A stretch of DNA of 64,000 nt from Actinernus sp. WN-2022 (lineage: Eukaryota > Cnidaria > Anthozoa > Actiniaria > Actinernidae), in the NCBI GenBank assembly GCA_030867875.1, contig JAOWCC010001589.1, positions 141,271,745-141,335,744 on the forward strand, in the 5' to 3' direction. Positions 54,401-62,101 of the stretch are shown here, piece by piece. Position numbers and translations under genes: made by a program. The first letter of the stretch is position 1. Each line of letters begins with the position of its first letter. The notes beneath the pieces are model-generated. The model was not told where the DNA came from, did not search any database, and saw nothing but the letters and a program-made list of their open reading frames with translations.

Positions 54401-55925
54401 CGAAAAACGCTGAAATTGCAACTAGAGACAGCCCATGGACAAATAAACACATGCTGTAAGTATTGTCGCTTTTTATTCAATATTAGTGACTAAAAAAAAT
54501 CCATACAAATGCTAGTAAATAAAGCCACTTACAGAGCTTGGGTTACCTGTGGTTGAGTATGTTATAAAATTCGGTAACCTGGTACAGGTTGGTGGGATTC
54601 GGCCGCTGATTGGCTAGCTAGATGTTTCGCACGCGCTGGTTGGAAAATTTCGAATAGCGCGTGCTTTTTTGATTAAAAAAGTTAACTGTTCATATCGATG
54701 TCGTCTTTCACATTGCGCATTTAAATGCGTTGAAACAACTAAACATTCATAAGCACTTAGCACGGTTTTTGCCTTTTCAAGTTAAAGTAGTAAGAGTAGA
54801 ACAATGTACGGTTGGAATTCACTGGGATCATTTTTCACCCGTTAATTAACCGTTTTTCAGGTTTGATGAATCCAAGATGGCGGATGCTCCTCAAAATATG
54901 GGGGTACTTTCGACGCCATCTTGGATTAGGCGTGTACCCCCCCCCCCCCCCCCCAAGAAAAAACACCCCCCAAAAGAGAGAAAACAAGACACTAGAAAGC
55001 AAAACACTGAAACGACGACGGTTGAAACAAAACTGTCATTGACATTGAAACTGAAATAAAAATCGTCATAATTAATTCCATGATTTTTTTACGCACGCGC
55101 TTTTGGCATAAACTGGTAACGCAATCGTGTCATCAGTACAGAACAAAAGTAACGCGATAGACGTAAAAACATACCTCTTGATCAAACACATTTATTTACA
55201 ATTGTCTTCGGTGACAGGGAAAGTATCTAAAACATTTACAATAGCCTATATAAAGACTAAAAAACCAAGAGAAACATAGCATAAAGAAGTCAATATATGA
55301 AAATAAACGAGGAGATGATGGGGAATGGGAGAACAAATAGTAGTGTTACCTTTAAAATATACTTCAGCATTGTCGTGATTTCTGTTCGTCCGTTCATGAA
55401 GGTCAAACTCTGACTATTGACGAATGGTGCTACCACATATTAAATTCAATTGTTTCGTTCCTAGGATAATTGTGGGTGACAAATTGGATACGAGATGTAT
55501 AACTTTGTTTAATGAAGCATTAACGAAATACATCTGCCCGTATAGCAATGTGGATTGTATTATTCGTGTGTATTTTGCATTCAATACACGCATGCATCAC
55601 TTACCTCGGAAACAGCACTTGTAAATGCTTCCCCGTATTGATACCTTGTGCAGTTCTTGCAGCATTCCCCTGCACCACAAGTTTCGTTAACCCCCAAAGA
55701 AAGAGGCGTTGCACACTCGAATGCCGGCGTTGCTCCATAGAAGACTTGCACAAGATTTTGTGCTCCAGTTGGCAGAGACAAAACACACATGAATGCGTAC
55801 AGGGCAATTGTATATCGACCAAAACCTCCAACAAGCTTGACAATGTCATCAAAGTCATACTCTTTGGATCCTCCGATGCTCCTTGCCGTTGCACTTTTTT
55901 CTGTATCTTTCTCAATTGCAGACAT
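42236..55925 (-). CDS. SLC22: SLC22-family organic ion transporter, complete gene of 9 coding exons
   Basis: A major-facilitator protein of the SLC22 group (organic cation, carnitine or anion exchange across the plasma membrane). Coding exons on the minus strand are 55925-55605, 53504-53358, 51962-51682, 50011-49772, 48380-48246, 47694-47621, 45615-45507, 44596-44524 and 42487-42236: 1632 nt, 543 residues, the usual SLC22 length. All introns are GT-AG and every phase joins. Hallmarks are DFDDIVKLVGGFGRY at the start, a large Cys-rich loop with sequons at Asn80 and Asn91, SDSFGRR after TM2, GMANAG, PESPRWL (253-259), GRIPYSAFEIIGG, TVELYPTVIRN and LPET at the end of TM12. The substrate and the animal orthologue cannot be told from sequence. 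It ends MSRL. Confidence 0.95.
42488..44523. other. SLC22 intron 8, nothing specific seen
   Basis: About 2 kb. Several GGTCACGTGACC-like words appear (42895, 43078, 44300). The ORFs at 43230-43466 and 43750-44016 show no family features. Confidence 0.4.
44524..44596 (-). CDS. SLC22: SLC22 coding exon 8
   Basis: Residues 436-460: RNIGLGVSSMMARSGGILAP then YFVLL, TM11. Acceptor CCACAG|, donor CTG|GTGAGA, ending in phase 0. Confidence 0.95.
45068..45229. mobile_element. 162 bp MITE with TA target duplication
   Basis: TAGACCCATTCGAAAAATGG and its mirror CCATTTTTCGAATGGGTCTA match perfectly over 31 bp, and TA flanks both sides (45066-45067, 45230-45231), as for mariner-type elements. GAGGCTAGTCAGTAC is repeated inside. 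It lies in SLC22 intron 7. Confidence 0.88.
45507..45615 (-). CDS. SLC22: SLC22 coding exon 7
   Basis: Residues 400-435: AYRPVITTLAMIGKVCVSN then NFLAVYVFTVELYPTVI, TM10. The acidic-Leu-(Tyr/Phe)-Pro-Thr motif is conserved in SLC22. Confidence 0.95.
45660..45992. repeat. Cluster of hairpins, SLC22 intron 6
   Basis: ATATATCCCGAGGGATGTAT occurs twice in tandem at about 45690-45731 between mirrored TACCGAG-ACCGAG words. 45775-45990 has mirrored ends (GATAACCTTTATTTCA) and an inner hairpin (CCATAGTTAATAG / CATTAACTATGG). Confidence 0.7.
45993..46944. other. SLC22 intron 6, microsatellite only
   Basis: An AATAC microsatellite lies at about 46665-46700. The remaining AT-rich sequence shows nothing I can name. 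Confidence 0.5.
46945..47226. mobile_element. 282 bp MITE with perfect 31 bp ends
   Basis: CATAGTTAATAGAGTGGAAT and its mirror ATTCCACTCTATTAACTATG are exact over 31 bp. The target duplication GCTAGAT stands at 46938-46944 and 47227-47233. It lies in SLC22 intron 6. Confidence 0.92.
47621..47694 (-). CDS. SLC22: SLC22 coding exon 6
   Basis: Residues 375-399: RIPYSAFEIIGGVSCMLVL then AFPTTE, TM9. Only 74 bp. The acceptor GGTCGTAG| has a weak pyrimidine tract but both phases fit exactly. The donor GAAG|GTACCA is non-optimal. Confidence 0.88.
48246..48380 (-). CDS. SLC22: SLC22 coding exon 5
   Basis: Residues 330-374: FVNAVVFFGINLNVKNLG, DMYLNFFILCIIEIPGALIC, WYLLG. TM7-TM8 of the family. Acceptor CATTTAG|, donor GAAG|GTGAGA. 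Confidence 0.94.
48973..49722. mobile_element. Inverted-end element containing a LINE fragment
   Basis: CATGTAGCAGGAACGTGTCC at the left and the mirror of GGAAACGTCCCTGCTACATG at the right. The words TGTAGCAGG and CCCAGGGA recur near both ends. The LINE piece at 49085-49350 lies within. It lies in SLC22 intron 4. Confidence 0.6.
49085..49350 (+). pseudogene. LINE RT C-terminal and 3' tail fragment
   Basis: GVVAWNFLPLGIKKSETLKI is the usual last block of CR1/L2-type RT (WN-LP-K followed by a Phe-Lys block). A 3' region ending in GACTAACTAACTAA follows. Strongly 5'-truncated. Confidence 0.65.
49772..50011 (-). CDS. SLC22: SLC22 coding exon 4
   Basis: Residues 250-329: LIPESPRWLIAENRLDEA, then the charged central cytosolic loop and TRKLRKRTLICGFN entering TM7. 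PESPRW is the SLC22 family signature. The donor is ACTG|GTAAGG. Confidence 0.96.
50165..50535 (+). repeat. Spaced repeats of CCCTGTTCCAG, pitch 30-34 bp
   Basis: Copies start at 50169, 50203, 50233, 50265, 50295, 50456, 50488 and (diverged) 50522. Each is followed by ACCA or GCTA/GCAA and an unrelated AT-rich spacer. It lies in SLC22 intron 3. Confidence 0.85.
50536..51681. other. SLC22 intron 3, nothing specific seen
   Basis: It holds a G-run at 50743-50762 and a direct repeat GGGTTCCCTGTG at about 51331 and 51362. The 177-codon frame at 50683-51216 looks like chance. Confidence 0.45.
51682..51962 (-). CDS. SLC22: SLC22 coding exon 3
   Basis: Residues 157-249 with TM4-TM6: LFALLRFATGMANAGCLLV, RYVYCMELV, GFSTLSLLAYFIRDWRYLLL. 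Acceptor GGTCAG|, donor TGGAG|GTGAGC. Confidence 0.95.
52214..53037. mobile_element. 824 bp foldback element, 9 bp target duplication
   Basis: AGCCTGCGTCGCATCCGAAC opens the left arm and its mirror closes the right. The arms are close to 190 bp (to about 52398 and from about 52848) and nearly identical, so both strands carry the same 41-codon frame (MDKSLFSTPSEVAGLFI). The duplication AGCTATGCC is at 52205-52213 and 53038-53046. Mutator-like by size of duplication. It lies in SLC22 intron 2. Confidence 0.9.
53358..53504 (-). CDS. SLC22: SLC22 coding exon 2
   Basis: Residues 108-156: WHLLCDRSHLKAMTQAIY, AGLLVGSVAFSYISDSFGRR, ISVFISIALL. TM2 plus the MFS loop motif. Phase 0 on both sides. Confidence 0.95.
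53548..53702. mobile_element. 155 bp MITE related in its ends to 52214-53037
   Basis: TAGCCTGCGTAGCTGGCGGT and the mirror of CCTCCAGCTACGCAGGCTA. It shares the outer AGCCTGCGT with the 824 bp element. The interior carries mirrored CCATCTTGGCC/GGCCGCCATCTT words. It lies in SLC22 intron 1. Confidence 0.75.
53928..54160. repeat. Inverted repeat and dispersed repeat
   Basis: GCACTGAGTGATATTTCGAA mirrors TTCAAAATATCACTCAGTGC across a 30 bp loop. The right half and flank match 39225-39405. Confidence 0.75.
54164..54551. repeat. Near-perfect palindrome, arms of about 162 bp
   Basis: The left arm 54164-54326 and right arm 54390-54551 are reverse complements apart from one base in a T-run (9 versus 8). 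The loop is about 64 bp. No target duplication was found. It lies in SLC22 intron 1. Confidence 0.93.
54552..55604. other. SLC22 intron 1, remainder
   Basis: It holds a small hairpin ATCCAAGATGGCG / CGCCATCTTGGAT (54870-54928) and a C-run at 54938-54954. Nothing else was recognised. Confidence 0.5.
55605..55925 (-). CDS. SLC22: SLC22 coding exon 1
   Basis: Residues 1-107 with TM1 and the large extracellular loop (YGATPAFECATPLSLGVNET, CGAGECCKNCTRYQYG). The ATG at 55925 was chosen because MSAIEK precedes the conserved DFDDIVK by 24 residues and has A at -3. The open frame runs further upstream to 56018 without SLC22 likeness. The donor is GAG|GTAAGT. Confidence 0.93.
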
Positions 55926-56369
55926 TTTTCTGAAGCTAAGTAGACTTATTTCCTCGTTTATCCGCAGAGTAAGAATGTGTAGGAATATCAAAACAATGAA
56001 GGGTCCTGCGAGTGACACATTCCAGGTTCACCTCTGCGCTGCTTTCACGTCATTGCATTGAAGTTGAACTGTCACTTGCAAAAAACGTTTACTTATTAAG
56101 ACTATTAATAAGGTTACTTACAATTAGAGTCGGTTGATTAATTCCCGAGTTGCACTATTACGTCACTAGTTAATACAACTATCAGAATCCCAATCGAAGT
56201 CTTTTTTTTTTTAACCTTCTCTGAGAATTCCGAGATCAACGCAAAGAGAGAGAGGCCCACCTTAGGTGTGCTATGTATAAATTTAAGCAGCACAGCTATT
56301 TTAAATTAAGTTTGGGAAGCATTTGTAATCTGATTTTTGGTCTCTGAATGTAATGTCCGCAACGTGGAA
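55926..56369. other. 5' flank of SLC22
   Basis: The leader or promoter of SLC22 should lie here on the minus strand. No element can be named with confidence. Confidence 0.4.
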
Positions 56370-56775
56370 TTGCCCTTATGAGCCCTCTGCATTTTACTTC
56401 AAACTCTGGTCCACGTCCCTGCTTTGCAATCCACTATATCATTAGTAATGTTCCGTGAACCCCCTTAACAGCTTGCGCTTGCAGTGCTTGTCATGCACTA
56501 GGGTGCGTGTTTGCTGCCTATGGCACTCACGGTTATGAGCCCTCTACATTTTACTTCTAACTCTGGCCCACGTCCTGCTTTGCAATCCCGGCTATATCAT
56601 TAGTAATGTCCCGTGAACCCCCTTAACAGCTCAGTTGAGCTTGCAGTGTTTGTCATGCACTAGGGTGTGTGTTTGCTGCCTATGGCATTCACGGTTATGA
56701 GCCCTCTACATTTTACTTCTAACTCTGGCCCACGTCCCTGCTTTGCAATCCAATATATCATTAGTAATGTTTTTT
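56370..56775 (+). repeat. 157 bp satellite, second array, about 2.5 copies
   Basis: ATCATTAGTAATGTTCCGTG and GCACTAGGGTGCGTGTTTGC recur as in 24756-25577, in the same direction, with extra changes (a GCTCAGTTGAGC insertion near 56628). It breaks into a T-run at about 56769. Confidence 0.92.
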
Positions 56776-57022
56776 TTACATGTACATATTTCCACTGGAG
56801 TTACACTGTAATTTTGAGCTCTTCTTGATTCTAGAAATACTACGAAAAATATTGACAGTCCACCTTGTAGCTAAAGGAGCACGGTCAACTTTCTCATAAC
56901 CGAAGACAAAAATACATGTAACTACTACGATGTATTAATTTCTGACGCAAACTGGCAGAAATGAACATTTTGCCGGCACGCAGCAAAGGCTGGGTCGGCG
57001 AGCAATAATGGGTTAACGATAC

Positions 57023-57209
57023 TTAGTATATACCACACCAGTGAATATCACTTTTCGAGCGCTCTGATTGGCTACTCAAACAGTGAATATGATTTCATAT
57101 TCACCTCCGAGCGAAGTAGCGATCCCCTCGCGCGAGTTTTTGGCTGTTTGACAGAAAATAAAATAACTATTTGGTGCTGGCTATACACTTGCAGTGTGGT
57201 ATATACTAA
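57023..57209. mobile_element. 187 bp MITE
   Basis: TTAGTATATACCACAC-CAGTG and the mirror CAGTGTGGTATATACTAA. An inner hairpin GTGAATATGA/TCATATTCAC lies at about 57080-57102. Confidence 0.8.
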
Positions 57210-58529
57210 AACAATTATTCACCTCAGTGTCGGTGAATAGTGGTGGATATTTACCGAGCCGCTTAAATATACATACATACTTTTATTATACGGGGTATAC
57301 GTTACCGTTTAGTCCCAGGCAGTGTTCGTACAAAACAAAACAAATAGATACAAAGAAATAAAGTACCATTGTAAACGAACGAACGAATAAGGAGTTGGGC
57401 AGGCAGACTCACCATGCTCGAGAGTCAAGCGGTGCCTTTGCCCGTGACTTTAGGCCGCACGGGCAAAGCACGGCTGGCCATGGATCCTAAAACATGGCTG
57501 ACCCACATGCATGCCTATGATACTCCTGAGTAAAACATTTATTCTATTTTCTTTCGCTACGCTCAGCCAAATAGAAAGTATTTCTATTTTCCACATATGA
57601 ATAATGATAACAACGTTGGAGGGAGCCGCACAGCTGACAGCATCGTTTATTACATTAAGGTTACAGCAGTAATTGGTGTTATAACTAATAACAGTAGTCC
57701 AGTACAATAATAGTACAATTGCGAGCTAGATTTTAGATGGTAAATTGCCGGATACGAAAAACCGGGATAAAAACCCCCCAGTTGAGGAAAAACCCGGAAA
57801 CGTATTCTCCAAACCAGTGCAAATTCACCTCTACCTCTGGAGTCTAAAGGTTTAAAACATCCTACTAATATAATTTTAAGAACAATATTACCGCACAGCG
57901 GACGGCATCGTTTATTAGAAGTTATTGCAATTGTATACGTACTCAAAGACAGTTATACGTACTATTAACTCAAACTATAAAAAGCTACAATATGTCAAGG
58001 AAAACTAAGGCCGCTGCTGAAATGCGACGTCAAGTAGTATGAACGTGTGAAGGAGTGGCATTTATAGAATTCCTAATTAATCCCAAAGGGATAATGCAAA
58101 AGCATGTATTGAACATGTAACAAAGAGAAAAATATTTTAGTGTAGCCCAAAATCAAACATTTTCCCGGTTGCACACTGCGAAAAATTTTCACCGAGAGGG
58201 GACAAAAAATGCGTTGTGTGGGGAAGGAAAAGGAAGAAAACGCCTTTCAGTCCTTAGCCTGAGAACAGCTCCGCACTATCATTAATATCTATTTATATTA
58301 TCAAATAGATTGGATAGTACGCGCACTCTGATTGGCTGTAATCTGGGTTTGCATGAGGCTATGTAAATACGAAAATGGCGTGTGATCCCCCTCCCAGGCT
58401 AGGAAAAAAGGGTAAAACTGTAGAAAATTGTCTGCGCCGTTGAATCGCTCTGTACATGAGTTTGGCCTTCAGTTGTGCCCTGCGTTCGTCTAAAGATGTC
58501 CACCTAAGAGCGTTTAGAGCCAAACTCAG
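57210..58529. other. Intergenic stretch, weak duplication only
   Basis: CCGCACAGC-GAC-GCATCGTT recurs at 57626 and 57892. A 16-codon frame at about 57991 (MSRKTKAAAEMRRQVV) is noted but has no support. No gene seen. Confidence 0.4.
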
Positions 58530-59090
58530 GGGTGGCGAATGGTAAATCCGAGACTTTGCGAGACGCCAATACTTGCGTTTTCAAAATCCGAGCCTGAGAT
58601 GAAAATCCGAGCTCGAAACTTTGAGATTACAAAATCCGAGCGGCCGAACTCGTCCGTTTTCAAAATCCGAGACTGTTGTTATTGTAGTTATTATGACGAA
58701 ACACCCAGTCACCTTTCATCACGCCAGGTGAGGAATTCGCCATTCAACCAGCTGTCGTTCGCGTACCTCAGTTATAAAACACATGTAGAGGCCGCCCAAA
58801 ACCCGTAACTCCAATAAAAGCTAATACTAGTACTGGAGTGAAAAGGCCTCTCCCAAAAAAATCCGAGACTCCGAGACCCTCTCCAAAAAAAGCCCGAGAC
58901 TCCGAGACCCTCTCCAAAAAAAGCCCGAGACTTCGAGACACTCTCCAAAAAAATCCGAGACTCCGAGACGGACAAATTAGTAAAGAAAAATCGAGACTCC
59001 GAAACCCGACCTATAAAATGCGAGATTTCGAGCCTTTACCGACTTTTTGCGAGACCCTCCGTTTTTCTTGACACCATTCGCTTAGCCCCT
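58530..59090. repeat. Repeat region built on CCGAGACTCCGAGAC
   Basis: 58852-58973 is a tandem repeat of about 34 bp (AAAAAAAGCCCGAGACTCCG plus AGACCCTCTCC), four units. AAAATCCGAG words precede it from 58540. Weak mirrored ends GCGAATGGT / ACCATTCGC suggest that the whole is one mobile unit. Confidence 0.65.
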
Positions 59091-59647
59091 AACCCATGAT
59101 GGCTCTGGTCGACGGTGCCAGACTAGGGTCGAGCGGATTGTGCTCCTAAAAGTGGCATATTATGCCGCTAGCACTGCTCCAAATTTTGTCGAATTATGCC
59201 CAAATTATGCCAAAGTTCAAAAATTATGCTCGAAGATTGCACAATTATGCTCACAAAAAACGTTTTTCGAAGACGGCCGGCATTGTTGACGCCCCAGACA
59301 TGTCCTAGACTTTTTAGTAGCAACGGACACAGAAACCAATCAGGCGTGACTGTTCCCACGTTCTGAACAAAAGACGGCTTTTTGGCTTTTTTCACGTTTA
59401 ACGCACACTCGTTAAGTGAAATTCAGGTATTTGCTTTGGAAAAATGTAGAATCTAAGCAAAATATACCAGCTAATAATTAGGAAAGGCACTATAAAAGCA
59501 GTAATAGCATTGCTTTTGGCTTTTAATGCTTCAAATTATGCTACAATCTGGTAATTATGCTCGAGCAGTGCTTCTTTGAAAACTTATGCTCGTTTGCTCC
59601 AATTATGCCAAAAATTATGCTAGCGCAATCCGGCGTGTCTAAAACGC

Positions 59648-59775
59648 AGGTAACGGGTAACGGGTAGCGGGTAACGGGTAGCGGGTAACGGGTAGCGGGT
59701 AACGGGTAGCGGGTAACGGGTAGCGGGTAACGGGTAGCGGGTAACGGGTAGCGGGTAGCGGGTAACGGGTAGCGG
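59648..59775. repeat. Heptamer array, left arm, about 18 units
   Basis: Alternating GGGTAAC and GGGTAGC. On the minus strand all three frames stay open, two of them encoding RYPLPVTRYPLPAT-type peptide. Confidence 0.92.
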
Positions 59776-60950
59776 ATAGATGAAGGTGTTTTTTTTGTAC
59801 AAAAATATTATCTTGCACCCGTTTACGGTGTGCCACACAGGTACCCCAGGCTCATTATGCGTAAAACGGTTATTTCCCGGATATTTGAAATTACAATAAA
59901 TGTATGGAGTTTTAGCTCGCATGCCCGTTGGCTCTAAAATAAATTTCAATAAATCGTCAAAATATTCTTACCTGTCTCTTGTGTATTTCTTTCAGTTTCT
60001 GTGAAGTTTCAAGCTATTCCGTTCAATATTGAGTGAGTTACAGGAATTTTCCTTCCCTTAGTATATTTATTGGGAAGGTAGCAAACTCTTGGCCGATCAG
60101 CCGCTCGAATTCGCATAAAAATCTCGTACATCGGCAAAATTCCTTCAAATAACGGTTGCCCAAACAGAAGTCCTTCACCACACTCAGCTTCCCTTTCACT
60201 GGTTTACTTCGAGTTTCGCGGATGTTCTTGTCCATCTGTCCTGCAACGGGCTCAGACCTCAAACATATATATCAATGTTTTGTTTATTTTTAGTGTAGAA
60301 AGCGGCTCTAATACCTTAAAATAGACGAAAAGATTAAATAAAAATGAGAAAAGAGAAAAAGAAGTAAAAAAAAAACTTGACCACTAGACCGCTTGTTGAA
60401 ATATCATTTTAAAAATAAGGTACATGTATATATGTTTGAGGTCTGAGCCCGTTGCAGGACATCCGCGAAACTCGAAAACTGCAAACTACGTGGCATTTTT
60501 CTCCCGTTAAAGTAAACCAGTGAAAGGGAAGCTGAGTGTGGTGAAGGACCTGTGTTTGGGCAACCGTTATTTGAAGGAATTTTGGCGATGTACGGGATTT
60601 TTATGCGAATTCGAGCGGCTGATCGGCCTAGAGTTTGCTACCTTCCCAATAATTATACTAAGGGAAGGAAAATTCCTGTAACTCACTCAATATTGAACGG
60701 AATTGAATGGCTTGAAACTTCACAGAAACTGAAAGAAATACACAAGAGACAGGTAAGAATATTTTGACGATTTATTGAAATTTATTTTAGAGCAAACGGG
60801 CATGCGAGCTAAAACTCCATACATTTATTGTAATTTCAAATATCCGGGAAATAACCGTTTTACGCATAATGAGCCTGGGGTACCTGTGTGGCACACCGTA
60901 AACGGGTGCCAGATAATATTTTTGTACAAAAAAAACACCTTCATCTATCC

Positions 60951-61020
60951 GCTACCCGTTACCCGCTACCCGCTACCCGTTACCCGCTACCCGTTACCCG
61001 CTACCCGTTACCCGTTACCT
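60951..61020. repeat. Heptamer array, right arm, about 10 units
   Basis: The mirror of the left array (CTACCCGTTACCCG), with fewer units. The arrays have therefore changed length independently since the arms were last identical. Confidence 0.92.
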
Positions 61021-61109
61021 GCGTTTTAGACACGCCGTAGCACAATCCGCTCAGGCCTATGCCAGACTCGATTAGTTTTATTCAAGCTACTTCATTCCGA
61101 TCTACAGTA

Positions 61110-61442
61110 CTGACTATCCAAACAATAGCCTACCCTGAAACAATACAAACCCTAACCCTAAAACAATAGAATTCTTTGTCAGTGCAATCCAAATGGGGTC
61201 CAATAAAATGCAAGGTTTTGTGACTAGAGACCAAGAAAAATAAAGGGACTATTCCAGGTTACGAGTAGGTTAAGGCCGCCCCCTCCTACCCTCCGTGGAG
61301 TTCGTTCGCGCACAATCCACGCTCGGCCAAAACATCGTTTTTCGAGTTTTTGGTGACTAGCTAGAGTAGTAGAGACCAAGAAACAATACAAACCCTAACC
61401 CTAAAACAATAGAATTCTTTGTCAGTGCAATCCAAATGGGGT
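61110..61442 (+). repeat. Dispersed repeat copies (family of 11878-11990)
   Basis: 61110-61220 and 61380-61442 both contain CAAACCCTAACCCTAAAACA and GAATTCTTTGTCAGTGCA. The piece between holds GACTAGAGACCAAGAAA duplicated. Confidence 0.75.
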
Positions 61443-61785
61443 CACTTGGGTCAGAGATTTTTTCTCTTTCCCTCGTAGGGCGTGCACACTTAGCACTACA
61501 GCTTACCACTTTATATTACATTCTTTACACTTACTAGTGCTACGCGGCAAACATGATTCAATGTCATAACTACATATACATATATAATCGCCGTGACCCC
61601 GGCCCATACAGATGAGAGCAATCGTGGGTATTGGTGCGTTGACTTGATAGATCAGTTGGTAGAGCGCCAGACATGTAACCTGGAGGTCGTTGGGTTCGAG
61701 TCCCACTTGGGTCAGAGATTTTTTCTCTTTCCCTCGTAGGGCGTGCACACTTAGCACTACAGCTTACCACTTTATATTACAAGAA
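61436..61785 (+). repeat. SINE-like unit: tRNA-like head plus duplicated tail
   Basis: The tail GTCAGAGATTTTTTCTCTTT to CCACTTTATATTACA occurs at 61448-61525 and again at 61710-61781, the second directly after a tRNA-like sequence. This fits a tRNA-headed SINE next to an older copy's tail. Confidence 0.7.
61641..61714 (+). tRNA. tRNA-like sequence (anticodon TGT, Thr-like), probably a SINE head
   Basis: 74 nt fold as a cloverleaf: acceptor GACTTGA/TTGGGTC (three G-T pairs), A box ATCAGTTGGTAGAG, anticodon stem CCAGA/CCTGG with one mismatch, B box GGGTTCGAGTCCC. The mismatch, weak acceptor stem and attached repeat tail argue for a SINE rather than a working tRNA gene. Confidence 0.4.
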
Positions 61786-61955
61786 AAATAAAGATTCGCA
61801 GTCTAATCTTCATTGTAAAATATTTAGTATGTATACGTTGTTGTTGTTGTTGAACGGTGCCGAATCTCATTGGTTGACCTTGTCACGTGTTGAGCCGGCG
61901 GAAACTTGACTCCAGAAAGTATCGCATGAACTATAACTATAAGGCAAATTGCAAT

Positions 61956-62101
61956 ATGGCGGACCGGGAAAGACAACCTACGCCTTCGGAGAGCGAGAGA
62001 GAACCGAGTGACAAGAAATCTAAAGCGTTTTTAGACCACCTAATAGGATGGTATAGCTACTATCTACAAACACATCCTGTGCTCACAAAATCACTCACAA
62101 G
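61956..62101 (+). CDS. Mpv17/PMP22-family exon 1
   Basis: Residues 1-48 plus two bases. MADRERQPTPSESEREPSD is hydrophilic; the membrane part starts at FLDHLIGWYSYYL. In-frame ATGs upstream (61887, 61926) have poorer context and no likeness. Confidence 0.8.

Larger units (their letters stand above)
59631..61037. mobile_element. 1407 bp palindromic element with heptamer arrays, 10 bp target duplication
   Basis: CGGCGTGTCTAAAACGCAGG opens it and the exact mirror closes it. Arms run to about 60260 and from about 60430 with scattered differences. Each arm has, from outside in, a GGGTAAC/GGGTAGC heptamer array, then protein-like sequence (FKYPGNNRFTHNEPGVPVWH, LCEFERLIG-EFATFP), then a GAGGTCTGAGCCCGTTGCAG stretch. 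Flanks: TAGCGCAATC 59621-59630, TAGCACAATC 61038-61047 (one mismatch). Confidence 0.88.
59133..61052. mobile_element. Outer inverted-end element (ATTATGC-rich), split by a foldback element
   Basis: GAGCGGATTGTGCT at 59133 mirrors AGCACAATCCGCTC ending at 61052. Its own body (59147-59630) is filled with the word ATTATGC or AATTATGCT (over ten times). A 1407 bp element sits near its right end. Confidence 0.75.

Noticed and set aside
54936..54956. Regulatory G-quadruplex tract
   Set aside because: A plain C-run of variable length; no evidence beyond composition.
57991..58041. Transposase N-terminus (MSRKTKAAAEMRRQVV)
   Set aside because: Sixteen codons then a stop, no continuation in any frame.
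59620..59949. RYPLPVTRYPLPAT repeat protein
   Set aside because: Translation of the heptamer array; open in several frames because the unit has no stop, and mirrored at 60951.
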